A stretch of 42,902 bases of DNA from Pseudoalteromonas sp. S2755 (lineage in GTDB: Bacteria > Pseudomonadota > Gammaproteobacteria > Enterobacterales > Alteromonadaceae), in NCBI RefSeq assembly GCF_005886535.1, contig NZ_PNDS01000120.1, positions 1 through 42,902 of the forward strand. Direction: 5' to 3'. The translations under genes and the position numbers were made by a program. Within the stretch, counting starts at the first letter, position 1. Each line of letters starts with the position of its first letter. Positions 18,661-29,100 of the stretch are shown here, one piece after another. The notes below the pieces were generated by a model, which was not told where the DNA came from, ran no database searches, and saw only the letters and a list, made by a program, of their open reading frames with translations.

Positions 18661-19872
18661 TCAAGGCAGCATTGAGTGTTTAAAAAACCGGATGAGATCA
18701 AGCTTGAATTCTTCAGGCTTGATCGCTGACTCTAGCTCATCGCTTACTTTTTTCGTGCTTAAATCGATATCTTGAACTTCAATGTAATGCATGTGCTTAG
18801 CGTGATAAAACACTTTCACGATGGGCTTTAAAGGCGTTTTGGGGTTACTTTGGGCAATAACACCGACCTTACCACTAGTGAGTTTTACTAAGGTGCCCAC
18901 AGGGTATACGCCAATGCAAGCAATAAACCGGCTTAGTAGTTGTTCGTCAAAATGGTGAGGGCAGCCTTCACGCATTAATTTAAAGGCTTTAATTGGTGTC
19001 ATGCCCTCTTTATAGACGCGCTCGGCGGTCAATGCATCATAAACATCCACAATAGCGGCCATTCTGACATGCTGTGGTAGTTCGTCCGCGGTTTTGCCAT
19101 AAGGATACCCTGTGCCATCTAGGCGCTCGTGGTGATAACCCGCTATTTCACAAGCAACTCGTCCTAGACCTGCATTGAGTAAAATATCAAAGCTATATTT
19201 TGCGTGTGATTTCATAATGCCGTATTCATCTAAGCTCAACTTTCCAGGCTTATGTAAAATATTGTCAGGAATTTCTATCTTACCGATATCATGGAGTAGT
19301 GCTCCTGTGGTCATCTCTTCAGTTAGTTCCCTTGAGTAACCAAGGTGCTTACAAAAGATGGCCATTAAGATAGAAACATTAATAGAGTGCTCCAATAAAT
19401 AGGCGTCTTTTTCTCTGATCCGAGCAATGCAGGAAAGCGCATCTTGATTGCGAAATACGGAGTCAATAAAGCCACTTGCTGTTGCTTTAAAAGCTTCTAT
19501 TTCTATCGTTTTACCCGCTTTAATATCCGCGAACGCTTTGCTTTGAATTGCTTTTGCTTCGTCGTAAAGTGTCACTGCGTGTTGCATTTCTGCGTCAACA
19601 CTACACTTGGTTTGCCAAGGATCATGCTCTGGTTTATGCGGCTCTTCTATATTTTCATCATGAGGTGGTTCGTCATGAGGGTCGTGTTCTGAAAGGCGCT
19701 TACTAGGGTCGACCGTTACCTCTAACACACCACTCTTTTGTAGCTTTGTAATGCTTGTTTTTGTTCTCACCCAGCCCTTGGTTTTAATCGCAACTGAGCC
19801 TGTTTGTTTGGTCACACCGACAACAAACATACCTGGCTCTAACTCACTGATATTAATATTAATCTCTGGCAT
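18661..19872 (-). CDS. HD-GYP domain protein, probable c-di-GMP phosphodiesterase
   Basis: HD-GYP proteins hydrolyse cyclic di-GMP. This 403-residue cytoplasmic protein has an N-terminal DUF3391-like domain (about 1-60: INISELEPGMFV), a linker at 61-86 rich in His, Asp, Glu and Pro, and an HD-GYP domain at about 140-330. Metal and catalytic residues are present: H162, H194-D195 (LLHDIGK), H223, H247-H248 and the GYP signature HHERLDGTGYP (Y256). A C-terminal extension follows. The frame is open to 19971, but ATG 19872 has AAGGAAT seven bases ahead and the conserved MPEI start. The gene converges on gspB with a two-base gap. Confidence 0.92.
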   Translation of the reverse strand: MPEININISELEPGMFVVGVTKQTGSVAIKTKGWVRTKTSITKLQKSGVLEVTVDPSKRLSEHDPHDEPPHDENIEEPHKPEHDPWQTKCSVDAEMQHAVTLYDEAKAIQSKAFADIKAGKTIEIEAFKATASGFIDSVFRNQDALSCIARIREKDAYLLEHSINVSILMAIFCKHLGYSRELTEEMTTGALLHDIGKIEIPDNILHKPGKLSLDEYGIMKSHAKYSFDILLNAGLGRVACEIAGYHHERLDGTGYPYGKTADELPQHVRMAAIVDVYDALTAERVYKEGMTPIKAFKLMREGCPHHFDEQLLSRFIACIGVYPVGTLVKLTSGKVGVIAQSNPKTPLKPIVKVFYHAKHMHYIEVQDIDLSTKKVSDELESAIKPEEFKLDLIRFFKHSMLP

Positions 19873-20000
19873 GGTGATTCCTTTAGTTGTGTCTTTAAGC
19901 GTAGCAAAACTTGGTAAAATAGAAAGGATTAAAATATAAATATGATTGATTTTCCCCCAATAAACCCGCATCCTGAAAGAAACAAAAAGGAGTCTATTTT

Positions 20001-21314
20001 ATGCGCTTATCTTCCTTGACATTAGGTCTCATTGCCACTTTGTCTTGGCATGCAAATGCCAATTTTAAACAGCAAGTTGCAGAGTCTATGCCTGAACTTG
20101 AATCTTTGTACTTACACCTACATCAAAACCCTGAACTCTCTTATAAAGAAGAAAAAACAGCAGAGCGTTTGGCGGATGAAATGCGCAGACTTGGTTATGA
20201 CGTGACTGAAAATGTGGGCGGATTTGGTGTTGTTGGCATGATGAAAAATGGTGATGGTCCAACGGTGATGATCCGAGCCGATATGGATGGTTTACCAATT
20301 ATTGAAGAAACAGGAAAGCCATACGCGTCAAAAGTAAAGGTGAAAGATGATGCGGGGAATGAGGTTGGTGTGATGCATGGCTGTGGTCATGATATTCATA
20401 TGACCAGCTTAATTGGTACAGCAAAGCAGCTAATGGCTAACAAGGAAAAGTGGCAAGGTACATTAATGCTTGTTGCTCAGCCTGCTGAAGAAGTGGGAGG
20501 TGGTGCAAAAGCGATGTTAAAGGAAGGGCTGTATACTCAGTTTGCTAAACCTGATCATGTGCTTGGTTTACATGTAAACGCAGCCGTACCTGCCGGTAAA
20601 GTGGCGATTGCACCAGGTTATGCATTGGCTAATGTTGACTCAGTAGACATTATCGTTAAGGGTAAAGGAGGACATGGAGCTTACCCACACACTACCATCG
20701 ACCCAGTGGTACTAGCATCTCGGATTGTTTTGGGGCTGCAAACAATTACATCACGAGAGATCTCTCCGTTAGAACCGTCAGTGATCACGGTAGGCTCTAT
20801 TCACGGTGGTTCTAAGCACAACATCATTTCAAATGCAGTCAAGCTACAACTGACGCTACGCTCTTATAATCCAGATGTGCGTGAGCAACAAATTGCGGCG
20901 ATCAAACGCCTGACTGCAGGTATAGCACAAAGTGCAGGGTTGGAAGACAGTCTTGTACCTGAGGTTATTGTTCATGAAAGCGAAAGCATTCCATCTACGT
21001 ATAATAATCCTGAGTTGGCTGAGTTTGTAACTAGCGCTATTAAGCAGGAAATTGGTGCAGAAAATGTTGAACAATCTCAGCCGGTGATGGCTGGTGAAGA
21101 TTTCGGCTTATATGGCCGTACTGATGACAATGTGCCAATTACCATTTTTTGGCTAGGTGGTGTTAATCAAGCGGTATTCGATGCGGCGCAAAAAAGCGGT
21201 GAGCCTTTACCTTCATTACACTCTAGTAAATTTGCGCCGGATTATCCTATCGCCATCGCGACAGGAGTAAGAGCAATGACCACTAGCGCACTTGCTTTAT
21301 TTAATCAAAAATAA
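20001..21314 (+). CDS. Exported M20-family metallo-amidohydrolase
   Basis: This is a 437-residue hydrolase of the M20D group (hippurate or N-acyl-amino-acid amidohydrolases, IAA-amino-acid hydrolase type). A signal peptide covers about 1-20 (LSWHANA-N), so it is probably periplasmic. Di-metal ligands are visible: C128 and H130 (HGCGHD), E163/E164 (QPAEE), H191 (GLHVN) and H407 (LHSSKF). The dimerisation lid lies at about 208-320 with GKGGHGAYPH. AAGGAG lies ten bases before the ATG. The natural substrate cannot be inferred from context. It is transcribed alone and ends at a shared terminator. Confidence 0.88.
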   Translation: MRLSSLTLGLIATLSWHANANFKQQVAESMPELESLYLHLHQNPELSYKEEKTAERLADEMRRLGYDVTENVGGFGVVGMMKNGDGPTVMIRADMDGLPIIEETGKPYASKVKVKDDAGNEVGVMHGCGHDIHMTSLIGTAKQLMANKEKWQGTLMLVAQPAEEVGGGAKAMLKEGLYTQFAKPDHVLGLHVNAAVPAGKVAIAPGYALANVDSVDIIVKGKGGHGAYPHTTIDPVVLASRIVLGLQTITSREISPLEPSVITVGSIHGGSKHNIISNAVKLQLTLRSYNPDVREQQIAAIKRLTAGIAQSAGLEDSLVPEVIVHESESIPSTYNNPELAEFVTSAIKQEIGAENVEQSQPVMAGEDFGLYGRTDDNVPITIFWLGGVNQAVFDAAQKSGEPLPSLHSSKFAPDYPIAIATGVRAMTTSALALFNQK

Positions 21315-21333
21315 ACTTTATCTCTAGCATAGT

Positions 21334-21360
21334 AAAAAGGTAGCCGCGGCTACCTTTTTT
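21334..21360. terminator. Bidirectional terminator between the M20 and M23 genes
   Basis: AAAAAGGTAGCC (21334-21345) and its complement GGCTACCTTTTT, ending at 21359, form a perfect palindrome with long A and T runs. It serves both convergent genes. Confidence 0.9.
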
Positions 21361-21365
21361 AGTTT

Positions 21366-22706
21366 TTAGTCTTTGTTTGCTGCTGCAAGCATTAACTCTC
21401 TATTGCGCTCTAGTTTCACCAGCATCGCATCTGCAATGGGTTTGAACTTAGCCAGCTCAGACTGAGGTAATGGCTCAGACTTTGGCAGTTTTACCGTTTT
21501 AGGATTACGGTGTACACCGTTTACTAAAAACTCATAATGAAGATGAGGACCCGTCACACGGCCAGTTGCACCGACGGTACCAATTTTCTGCCCTTGCTTC
21601 ACTTTTTGACCTGTTTTCACAGCACGTTTATTCAAGTGTAAGTACTTAGTCACATACTTGCTGCCGTGCTGAATAAACACATAGTTACCATTGAGTTTAT
21701 TGTAACCAGACTTAAGTACCTTACCGTTACCAGAGGAAACCACCGGTGTGCCTATGCGTGCCGCATAGTCTATACCATTGTGAGACGATACTCGGCCAGT
21801 CACAGGGTGAAGACGACGCGGATTAAAGCTGGAGCTGATATATTTGAAGTTAACTGGTGCTCTTAAGAAGGCTTTTTTCATGCTACGGCCTTCAGGGGTA
21901 TAGAACTCATCATCAGTATGACGAACCGCACTGTAGCGCTCGCCCTGATTGATAAACTCGGCTGCAATAATTTTACCATTGCCGATTTCTTCACCGTCTA
22001 CATAGTGCTTTTCAAACACTAATGCGAAAGAGTCACCCTTGCGAATATCGTTTGCAAAGTCGACATCCCAACCAAAAATATCGGCGAAGTTCATTATTTG
22101 ACGCTCGCTAAGGCCGGCTGAAATACCTGCGCTCCAGAAGCTGGAGCTGATCTCGCCACCTGCTGATTTCTCGCGAGTTTCGATTTCTTTACTTTCGATT
22201 TTAGTTTCGTAGCTACCCTCGTCGTTTAAGGTCACCAATAAGGTGTCCGTTTTTGACAAGATGTATTTTAATTGAGCTAATTCACCACCATCATTGCTAG
22301 CAAAGCTAAGCACTTCTCCCGGGTGGATTTTAGTCAGCTTGCGGGTTTCTGCGTTGGTATTGACCAGATTGTGTAACGTTTTGGCAGAATAACCTGCGCG
22401 TTTAAAAATCACGGCTAGGCTGTCGCCAGACTTCACTTCGTGGTCTTTAAATTCAAATACAGGTTGTTTAGGAGCAGACTCAGGCGTGATGACTGGCGCT
22501 GCATCTAATTCAGTAAGTTGCTCTGTTTTTTCTGATATTTTTACTGGCAACTCATAACGTTTCCCAACTTCTAAAGCTTTTCCGTCATTGTCTTTTGAAG
22601 CCGTTGCTTTTTCAGAGGGGATCAGGGCAATTCCGACCATCGCAGATAGGAAGCCGATGATGAGCACTTTGTGCTTTTTGGGGAGCTTATGAACCACATG
22701 AACCAT
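21366..22706 (-). CDS. MepM-like M23 murein endopeptidase with LysM domain
   Basis: This is a 446-residue cell-wall hydrolase anchored by one N-terminal membrane helix (about 14-30). A LysM/OapA-like peptidoglycan-binding segment lies at about 86-135 (HEVKSGDSLAVIFKRAGYS). The C-terminal M23 domain has zinc ligands H309 and D313 (SHNGIDYA), H357 (YLHLNK) and H390 (GPHLHYEF). The order matches E. coli MepM (YebA), which cleaves D-Ala-mDAP cross-links to allow wall expansion. It is divergent from tyrS, an arrangement I recall from Vibrio and Shewanella. Confidence 0.9.
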   Translation of the reverse strand: MVHVVHKLPKKHKVLIIGFLSAMVGIALIPSEKATASKDNDGKALEVGKRYELPVKISEKTEQLTELDAAPVITPESAPKQPVFEFKDHEVKSGDSLAVIFKRAGYSAKTLHNLVNTNAETRKLTKIHPGEVLSFASNDGGELAQLKYILSKTDTLLVTLNDEGSYETKIESKEIETREKSAGGEISSSFWSAGISAGLSERQIMNFADIFGWDVDFANDIRKGDSFALVFEKHYVDGEEIGNGKIIAAEFINQGERYSAVRHTDDEFYTPEGRSMKKAFLRAPVNFKYISSSFNPRRLHPVTGRVSSHNGIDYAARIGTPVVSSGNGKVLKSGYNKLNGNYVFIQHGSKYVTKYLHLNKRAVKTGQKVKQGQKIGTVGATGRVTGPHLHYEFLVNGVHRNPKTVKLPKSEPLPQSELAKFKPIADAMLVKLERNRELMLAAANKD

Positions 22707-22857
22707 AATGCGCCTTTTCTGCTGTCAAGAATTATTGTAGATAATATTGCAGGATATACGTAATAAACCCGTAATACCAGCGTTTTGTGCATTTAAACTC
22801 GGATAAATATAGGCTAGAATCGAGCGATTACAAGTTATAGCTGTTGGAGTGAGAATT

Positions 22858-24057
22858 GTGGATTTAGAAACTGCATTTGCAGAGATTAGCCGTGGTGCAG
22901 AAGAAATTCTGTTGCAGGATGAATTAAAAGAAAAGCTGAAGTCAGGTAAAAAACTACGTATTAAAGCGGGTTTCGATCCAACAGCGCCTGATTTGCATTT
23001 AGGACACACGGTGCTAATCAATAAAATGAAAACCTTTCAAGACTTAGGTCATGAGGTGATTTTCTTGATTGGTGATTTCACCGGTATGATTGGCGACCCA
23101 ACGGGCAAAAATGTAACTCGTAAGCCACTCACTCGTGAAGATGTACTGGCAAATGCAGAAACATACAAAGAACAGGTTTTCAAAATCCTTGATCCTGCCA
23201 AAACCACAGTTGCATTCAACTCAGAGTGGATGGAAAAGCTAGGCACAGCCGGTATGATCAAGCTTGCTGCACGTCAAACTGTGGCACGTATGCTTGAGCG
23301 CGACGACTTTAAAAAGCGTTATGCAAATGGCCAAGCAATCGCAATCCACGAGTTCTTATACCCACTGGTTCAAGGTTGGGACTCGGTTGCATTAGAGGCG
23401 GATGTTGAGCTCGGTGGTACCGATCAGCGCTTTAACCTATTAATGGGTCGTGAGCTACAAAAAGACGAAGGGCAAAAGCCGCAAACAGTACTGATGATGC
23501 CACTACTTGAAGGCACCGACGGCGTACAGAAAATGTCTAAGTCATTAGGTAACTACATCGGTATTACTGACGCGCCAAACGACATGTTTGGTAAAGTGAT
23601 GTCGATTTCTGATGATTTAATGTGGCGTTACTACGAATTACTAAGTGCGAAAACACTGGATGATATCGCCGCACTTAAAGAAGAAGTGGCGGGCGGCCGT
23701 AATCCTCGTGACATTAAGATTGAATTTGCAAAAGAAATGATTGCTCGATTCCATAGCGAAGCAGACGCTGAAGCGGCACATCAAGACTTTATCAAGCGTT
23801 TCCAAAAAAATGCTTTACCTGATGAGATCCCTGAAGTCACTGTAACTATTGAGGGTGAAAGCACGTTTATCACTAATTTGCTCAAAGAAGCTGGCTTAGT
23901 GGCAAGTACTTCAGAGGCGATGCGCATGATCAAACAAGGCGCAGTAAAACTTAACGGCGAAGACAAAGTAACGGATACCAAATTAGAAGTTACTAAAGGT
24001 TCTTGCGAAATCTACCAAGTAGGTAAGCGTAAGTTTGCGAAAGTAACAGTAAACTAA
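22858..24057 (+). CDS. tyrS: Tyrosyl-tRNA synthetase
   Basis: TyrS charges tRNA-Tyr in the cytoplasm. It is a class I synthetase with the HIGH-type motif HLGH at 47-50, KMSKS at 225-229 and a C-terminal S4 RNA-binding domain (about 335-395). With 399 residues it belongs to the TyrS subclass that has KMSKS, not the E. coli KFGKT form. Two GTG codons could start it. GGAG at 22846-22849 is eight bases before GTG 22858 but touches GTG 22849, so the later one is chosen. Confidence 0.95.
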   Translation: MDLETAFAEISRGAEEILLQDELKEKLKSGKKLRIKAGFDPTAPDLHLGHTVLINKMKTFQDLGHEVIFLIGDFTGMIGDPTGKNVTRKPLTREDVLANAETYKEQVFKILDPAKTTVAFNSEWMEKLGTAGMIKLAARQTVARMLERDDFKKRYANGQAIAIHEFLYPLVQGWDSVALEADVELGGTDQRFNLLMGRELQKDEGQKPQTVLMMPLLEGTDGVQKMSKSLGNYIGITDAPNDMFGKVMSISDDLMWRYYELLSAKTLDDIAALKEEVAGGRNPRDIKIEFAKEMIARFHSEADAEAAHQDFIKRFQKNALPDEIPEVTVTIEGESTFITNLLKEAGLVASTSEAMRMIKQGAVKLNGEDKVTDTKLEVTKGSCEIYQVGKRKFAKVTVN

Positions 24058-24081
24058 ATTAGTTTACCTACATTTCATCTT

Positions 24082-24115
24082 AAAAAGGCTAGGCTAGCGA
24101 GTGACTAGCCTTTTT
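24082..24115 (+). terminator. Intrinsic terminator of tyrS
   Basis: AAAAAGGCTAG (24082-24092) pairs with CTAGCCTTTTT (24105-24115) across a 12-base loop. A nested alternative pairing of GGCTAG with CTAGCC is possible. Confidence 0.82.
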
Positions 24116-24364
24116 AATTTGAGATATAAAAAGAGCGGTTATCGCTCTTTGTCAAGACAAGTCAATTCCCTCTTCAATTTCGCCTATTCCCACGCAAACT
24201 TTATTCTTATTTAAGCTGCAAAAACCGCCTTCAAGCGTTGATTGATTTTGATTATGAACGCTATTTGATTGTTTTTGAATGCAAACAAGCTAATCAGAAT
24301 TACACCTTGGCAGAGTTTACCCTAGCCAGTATGCTTAGGTTAGGGTTAATGGTGTAGCGTATAC
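24116..24364. other. Gap between tyrS and the DUF1289 gene, with a second hairpin
   Basis: AAAGAGCG (24130-24137) and CGCTCTTT (24143-24150) form an 8-bp hairpin whose T-run is on the minus strand. No minus-strand gene ends here. A plus-strand frame with no ATG is open from about 24127 to a TAG at 24355-24357, about 76 codons. Its peptide (including LIDFDYERYLIVFECKQ) resembles no family I know, and it could be chance or a gene remnant. Confidence 0.4.
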
Positions 24365-24613
24365 ATGGAACAAATTGAGATATTTGAGATCCCAAGTCCG
24401 TGTAAGGGGATCTGTCAGGTCAATAATCGTGGTTATTGTAAAGGTTGCTATCGCAGTCGCGAGGAGCGCTTTGAGTGGAATAATTTGAATAACGAGCAAA
24501 AGCGTAAAGTTATCTCGTTGTGCCAGCAACGTTATAAACGATACCTGCAACGAAAGTCAAAGTCAGAGCATATGGATGATCAAAGAGGGGAAAACTTTAA
24601 ATTTGATATTTAG
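24365..24613 (+). CDS. Small DUF1289 protein, Cys4 motif
   Basis: An 82-residue protein with the DUF1289 pattern: SPCKGIC, YCKGCYRS, then ERFEWNNL and a basic helix. C13, C17, C25 and C28 form a probable metal-binding or iron-sulphur knuckle. The function of the family is not established. Translation starts at ATG 24365 without a clear Shine-Dalgarno. Its last 17 bp overlap the convergent binding-protein gene. Confidence 0.82.
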   Translation: MEQIEIFEIPSPCKGICQVNNRGYCKGCYRSREERFEWNNLNNEQKRKVISLCQQRYKRYLQRKSKSEHMDDQRGENFKFDI

Positions 24614-25286
24614 CTTTGAGCATTTTTATTATTCCTTGTTCCTCAAACTCCTCTAACTTTGCTTTGATAAGTGGGACTAGTTGTTCGTTACGCTTGTGTA
24701 CAAAGTGGAAGCTTTTAACGACAGCCAAATTTTTTATTTGCAGTGTTTCTTCATTTATATTTTTTAGATGTGGCTTTAAGTGAAAGTCGAGTATCAATGC
24801 GCCTTCAACCTGTTTCTGCATGACTAAGTTAAGCTGTGCCACCGCGCTTTTAACGCCAATAACATAGGCTGTGGTATGGTGTTCAGCCAAATAAGTAGTT
24901 GCGACGGGGTAGCCGCTGCGGATCGTCAAGGATTGGATTTCGTTAAGCTCACAGTGACCACATAGGGTGAATAACTGTAAGTTAAATTGAAATAAGGGAT
25001 AGTCAATACGGCGCAGGTTTGGATATTCATTCTCCACACTGGCAACCCGAGCTAGCTGCCCGTCTAGGTTTCCTGCGTTAGCTGCAATTAAAGAGCCTTT
25101 ATGGTTAAACTCCTCAAGGCGTAACTCTATTCCGAGAGATTGATAAACCATTTCCATCAGCTCTATCACATAGAGTGCTTGCGGAGTTTGCGGTGGTTTA
25201 TTGAAGCGCATAACTTTTGGCAGTTCATTAGCAGCGTGTGCAACAGTTGAAATAATCATTAGTAAACACAGTAATATGGCTTTCAA
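24597..25286 (-). CDS. Periplasmic solute-binding-protein-like protein
   Basis: A 229-residue exported protein with signal peptide at about 1-18 (TVAHA-A) and an SBP family 3 (amino-acid type, PBP-like) fold. Signs of this are the two-lobe pattern, LMEMVYQSLGIELRLEEFNHKGSL near the start, NLDGQLARV, and the ending EEQGIIKMLKAKY. No ABC transporter genes are nearby. Such stand-alone proteins in Alteromonadales often act as sensors or have unknown roles. The start codon is TTG, supported by a perfect AAGGAG five bases upstream. The 3' end overlaps the DUF1289 gene. Confidence 0.78.
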   Translation of the reverse strand: MKAILLCLLMIISTVAHAANELPKVMRFNKPPQTPQALYVIELMEMVYQSLGIELRLEEFNHKGSLIAANAGNLDGQLARVASVENEYPNLRRIDYPLFQFNLQLFTLCGHCELNEIQSLTIRSGYPVATTYLAEHHTTAYVIGVKSAVAQLNLVMQKQVEGALILDFHLKPHLKNINEETLQIKNLAVVKSFHFVHKRNEQLVPLIKAKLEEFEEQGIIKMLKAKYQI

Positions 25287-25456
25287 TCCAACTCCTTCGG
25301 TGGGTCACTCAGCGACTTTCATGCATTTAAGTATACATAATTTTTACAATAAAGGGCACGCTATCGCGCTTTAATCAAAACTAGATTTTTCTCCAATAGA
25401 CAGATTGCCTTGTGGTACACTTGGGCTTTCCTTTGCTTAAAATTGAATGATTCGTA

Positions 25457-25660
25457 ATGAGCTATAACCTGTGTTTGCTACCTAGACAAGAAAAATACCA
25501 AATTCAGCTTGAGTATGAAGCGTCGTTTTGGGCTTACCAAATCAAACGAGGCAAAAAAAGTAGAGAAGCGATTTATGACACCATCAATCAAAGGCCGTTG
25601 TCTGAACAGGATACTTTAAAACAAAAGTTTGAGTATTACCTGAGTCTAATGCTTGCTTGA
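25457..25660 (+). CDS. Small DUF3283-like protein
   Basis: A 67-residue protein, MSYNLCLLPRQEKYQIQLE and onward, helical and charged. The opening (Asn-Leu-x-Leu-Leu-Pro then a Glu-Lys helix) and the size suggest the DUF3283 family of Vibrio and relatives. This is by memory of the pattern and is only moderately sure. The function is unknown. Its stop overlaps the ATG of the next gene (TGATG), so the two are translationally coupled. Confidence 0.6.
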   Translation: MSYNLCLLPRQEKYQIQLEYEASFWAYQIKRGKKSREAIYDTINQRPLSEQDTLKQKFEYYLSLMLA

Positions 25661-26085
25661 TGCTAACAATTGAATTGCTCCCAGCCGTAATGACGCCGCT
25701 TGTCAATAAGTTTTATACTACACACAAGGCGCGGGGGCGAGCCGCAAAACATGACAAAGTGTGGGTTGCAAAAAATGGTAGTGAAATTATCGCGGCTTGT
25801 CGTTTGCAGCCTGTAGACGGATATTGGTTGTTGGTGGGGGTTTATGTTGCATCACAACATAGAAAACAAGGCATTGCGAAGAAATTAATTGAAACTGTGA
25901 CTGCACAATTTGGTAGTCAGCAGCCACAGCAGGTAATTTATACTTTTGCTTACTGCCATCTCCATGATTTTTACAGCGCTCTTGGGTTTCGAAGTAGTTC
26001 ACGAGAGCTACCACCCGAACTTGCTTCTCGCTTATCTAGTTATCTTGGACAAAATCGTCAACTCGTGGCAATGTATTACGTCTAG
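25660..26085 (+). CDS. GNAT-family N-acetyltransferase
   Basis: A 141-residue protein with the GNAT core: beta-strand VWVAKNGSEIIAACRL, VGVYVASQHRKQGIAKKL (the acetyl-CoA-binding Q/R-x-x-G-x-A loop, here RKQGIA) and YSALGF near the C-terminus. The acceptor substrate is unknown. The start is ATG 25660, overlapping the stop of the upstream small gene. The next gene begins 19 bp downstream. Confidence 0.82.
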   Translation: MLTIELLPAVMTPLVNKFYTTHKARGRAAKHDKVWVAKNGSEIIAACRLQPVDGYWLLVGVYVASQHRKQGIAKKLIETVTAQFGSQQPQQVIYTFAYCHLHDFYSALGFRSSSRELPPELASRLSSYLGQNRQLVAMYYV

Positions 26086-26104
26086 TTAACAACTTCGGCT
26101 TTTT

Positions 26105-29100
26105 ATGTTTCGCCTGTGTTTTATATTTTGCATTTGCCTATTTACTGCATTGGTTAATGCTGCACAAATTTCTCGACTTTCACCAGCGGAAGGATTATCA
26201 CAAAGTTATGTAAATACGTTGCTCATAGATGAGCAGGGCTATTTATGGCTTTCTACCGAAGGTGGACTTAATCGTTACGACGGTTATCAAGTGCTGGACG
26301 TGAATGGACCAGATGGCGTGCTTGATAAAGTGCAAGTAAATTATATTTATCAGGATAACCTTGGGGGAATTTGGATCACCACAGGGATTGCAGGACTATT
26401 GCGATACGACCCCGTGAAAGACGAGTATCGAAAGTACATAGAGCCCCCCTCCACAGAGGACGAGTTTTATTCCAATTTGGTTAATATCATCTTGACCAAA
26501 GATGATGACCACATGTGGGTTGTACGTACCAGTGATGTTGCTATCCTCAATATTCATACAGGCAAACTTGAGAGTGAAGTAACTTTACCGCTAAATGAAG
26601 AAAGCGGTTTTATACGCGCAGTTTATCAACATCAAAACATCTTGTTTATCGCCACTTCAGAGCGCTTGTTTGCATATCATTTAACAACGAAAAAACTAAG
26701 ACCCCTTGAACACCTAGCTCCGATTGAGCATCCCTATCAAACAAATACTAAATCACTATTTATTTTAGACCAAGATACCTTGCTCGTGGGGGCGGTTCAG
26801 GGGATGTACGAGCTAGATATTTCTCAATTACTAAAAGATTTTGACGCAGAGGTACCGTTTAAAACGCTGCTTCCTGAGCTAAATATATGGAAAATGCTTA
26901 GGCACGATGAACACACCTTGCTGCTTGGTACCGATAAAGGCCTTGTTTATTACACGATTGAAGATGGTAATGCGGTTCGTGATAAACGCTTGTCTACAAG
27001 CGTATTTTTGCCATCAAATACCAGTGTTATTGATATTGTCAAAGACAACTATGGCGGATTTTGGGTTGCGACCAAAGAAGATGGTGCATTTTACTTACCA
27101 GACAGCACGCTGGCGTTTGATAATGTTAGCGATCTTACCGTTGAAGGTGAGGGGTTTTCTCACAGTAATGTCTGGGCAATGCATGAATCTAATCAGTTCT
27201 TGTGGCTGGCAACAAATGACGGCCTAACGCGATACAATCTAAAAACCAGAGAGACCAAACAGTTTCTAAAGGGTTATCTGGGCGACGAAATTCTCTCAGA
27301 GTTCATTATCTGGAAGATTGCGGAATATAACAATAAGCTTTGGCTCACGACTGTAAAAGGGTTGTTTGTCTTTGATCCTATTACTCATGAAGTGACAAGA
27401 CCCAAGGCTAATAATCCAGAAGATAAAGAGATACTAACATCCTTTGTGAAAGGAGGGGAGTTGTTAGCTGATGGTAAGTTTTATTTCGTCAATAGTGACG
27501 TTGGAATGTTCGTTTATGATATTAATACAGCAGAGCTGACACACCTGACGAAGTCATTTGAAAACGTCGATCCGTTTCTTACTTATGGCTTCTACCCACC
27601 ACTTCCAAACGAACCGCTTAAACCCCTTTACTACTATGCTGGCGTATTGCTGCAATATGATCCGCAATCAGAAACGCTAACTGAGATCTATAAAGCACCA
27701 AAAGCAAATAAGCATTTAGCGGTCGATATCACGACCTATACCATAGATAAAAATAATATCTTGTGGTTGTCGTTATCATCGTTTGGTTTGATTGGTCTGA
27801 CGTTAGATGGTTATGAGCCAATTTATAACATTGATCTAAAAGCCCATAAAATAGATACCTTAATGTACGAAATGCGCCAAGACAAAGAAGGAATGATTTG
27901 GATGTCATCTCACAAGGGCATTTGGCGTCTAGATCCGGATAATTTGCACTTACAACAATTCACCACCGAGGATGGCATACTTTCTAATGAATTTAACGGT
28001 GGTGCTTCGGTGATGTTGGAAGACGGCCGCATTGCGTATGGTATGTTAAAAGGATTTGTGGTGTTTTCTCCCGATGACAATCGGCCTAAAAAACCTTTAC
28101 TTGATCATGTTAACATCACCAGCGTGGATTTAATTTCTCGGCCAAATCAAAAAGCCGGATTAAAGCAATTTGATCATATCGAACTTGAACATGACGATAT
28201 AGGACTCGAAGTGTCATTCTCTGCAATGGCATTTAGCTATCAGGATCGGATCATTTATGAGTATCAAATATCCGGTGGTCAGAAGATTTTGAGCCGCAAT
28301 CAAAATCGTGTGGTATTTCCTAAACTTAATCCTGGTGAATATGCGTTAAAAGTGTGGGCCAAAGACCCATTAACGGGAGATTATACACCGCCTGCAAAAT
28401 TAACCATTAATGTAAACTATCCCGCATGGCGCTCACCTATTGCGATTGCTGGCTATGTGTTTCTTACGCTCTTACTACTGTCTCTTTGGAGCTATCGAAA
28501 GTATCGTGTTGAGCAACTTATTCTTGCCGCTCATAAGGAAACACAAGACCGAGAAGCTAGGTTGAAAATGGCGCTAGAGGGAAGTAACTCCGGCGTATGG
28601 GAGTGGCATGCGGGTAGTACCTTAATCTATCAGCCGCGATTAGTTACGGAGCTCGATTACGAGCTCGAGAGCGTTGGCTTGGACGATTACCTGCAAAAGA
28701 TACATCCCTCGGATAGAGGCATGTTCCGCTTGCAGTGGCTTGAGTTCGTCACAACGAATAAAGGCTTTATCGACTGTACTTATCGATTAAAAGACAGCAA
28801 AGGTCAGTGGCGTTGGTATAAGGATTTTGGCAAGGTACTTGAGTGGGATGAAGGTAATCCAATACAAGTAGCAGGCACCTATACCAACTTAACGCGTGAG
28901 CGTTTATTTGAAGAGCGAGCCGCATTATTTGGGGCAGCGTTTGAGCAGACCCGTGACTGGGTAATGATCTTAGACAAAAGACTACGGATTCAGGCTTGTA
29001 ATCGAGCGATGCAAAATGCCTTTAATCTTGAGTCTATACCGTCATCAAGCACTGCGGTGAAACTTGGGATGTCGAGACAAAAGCGGATGATGTATTTACG

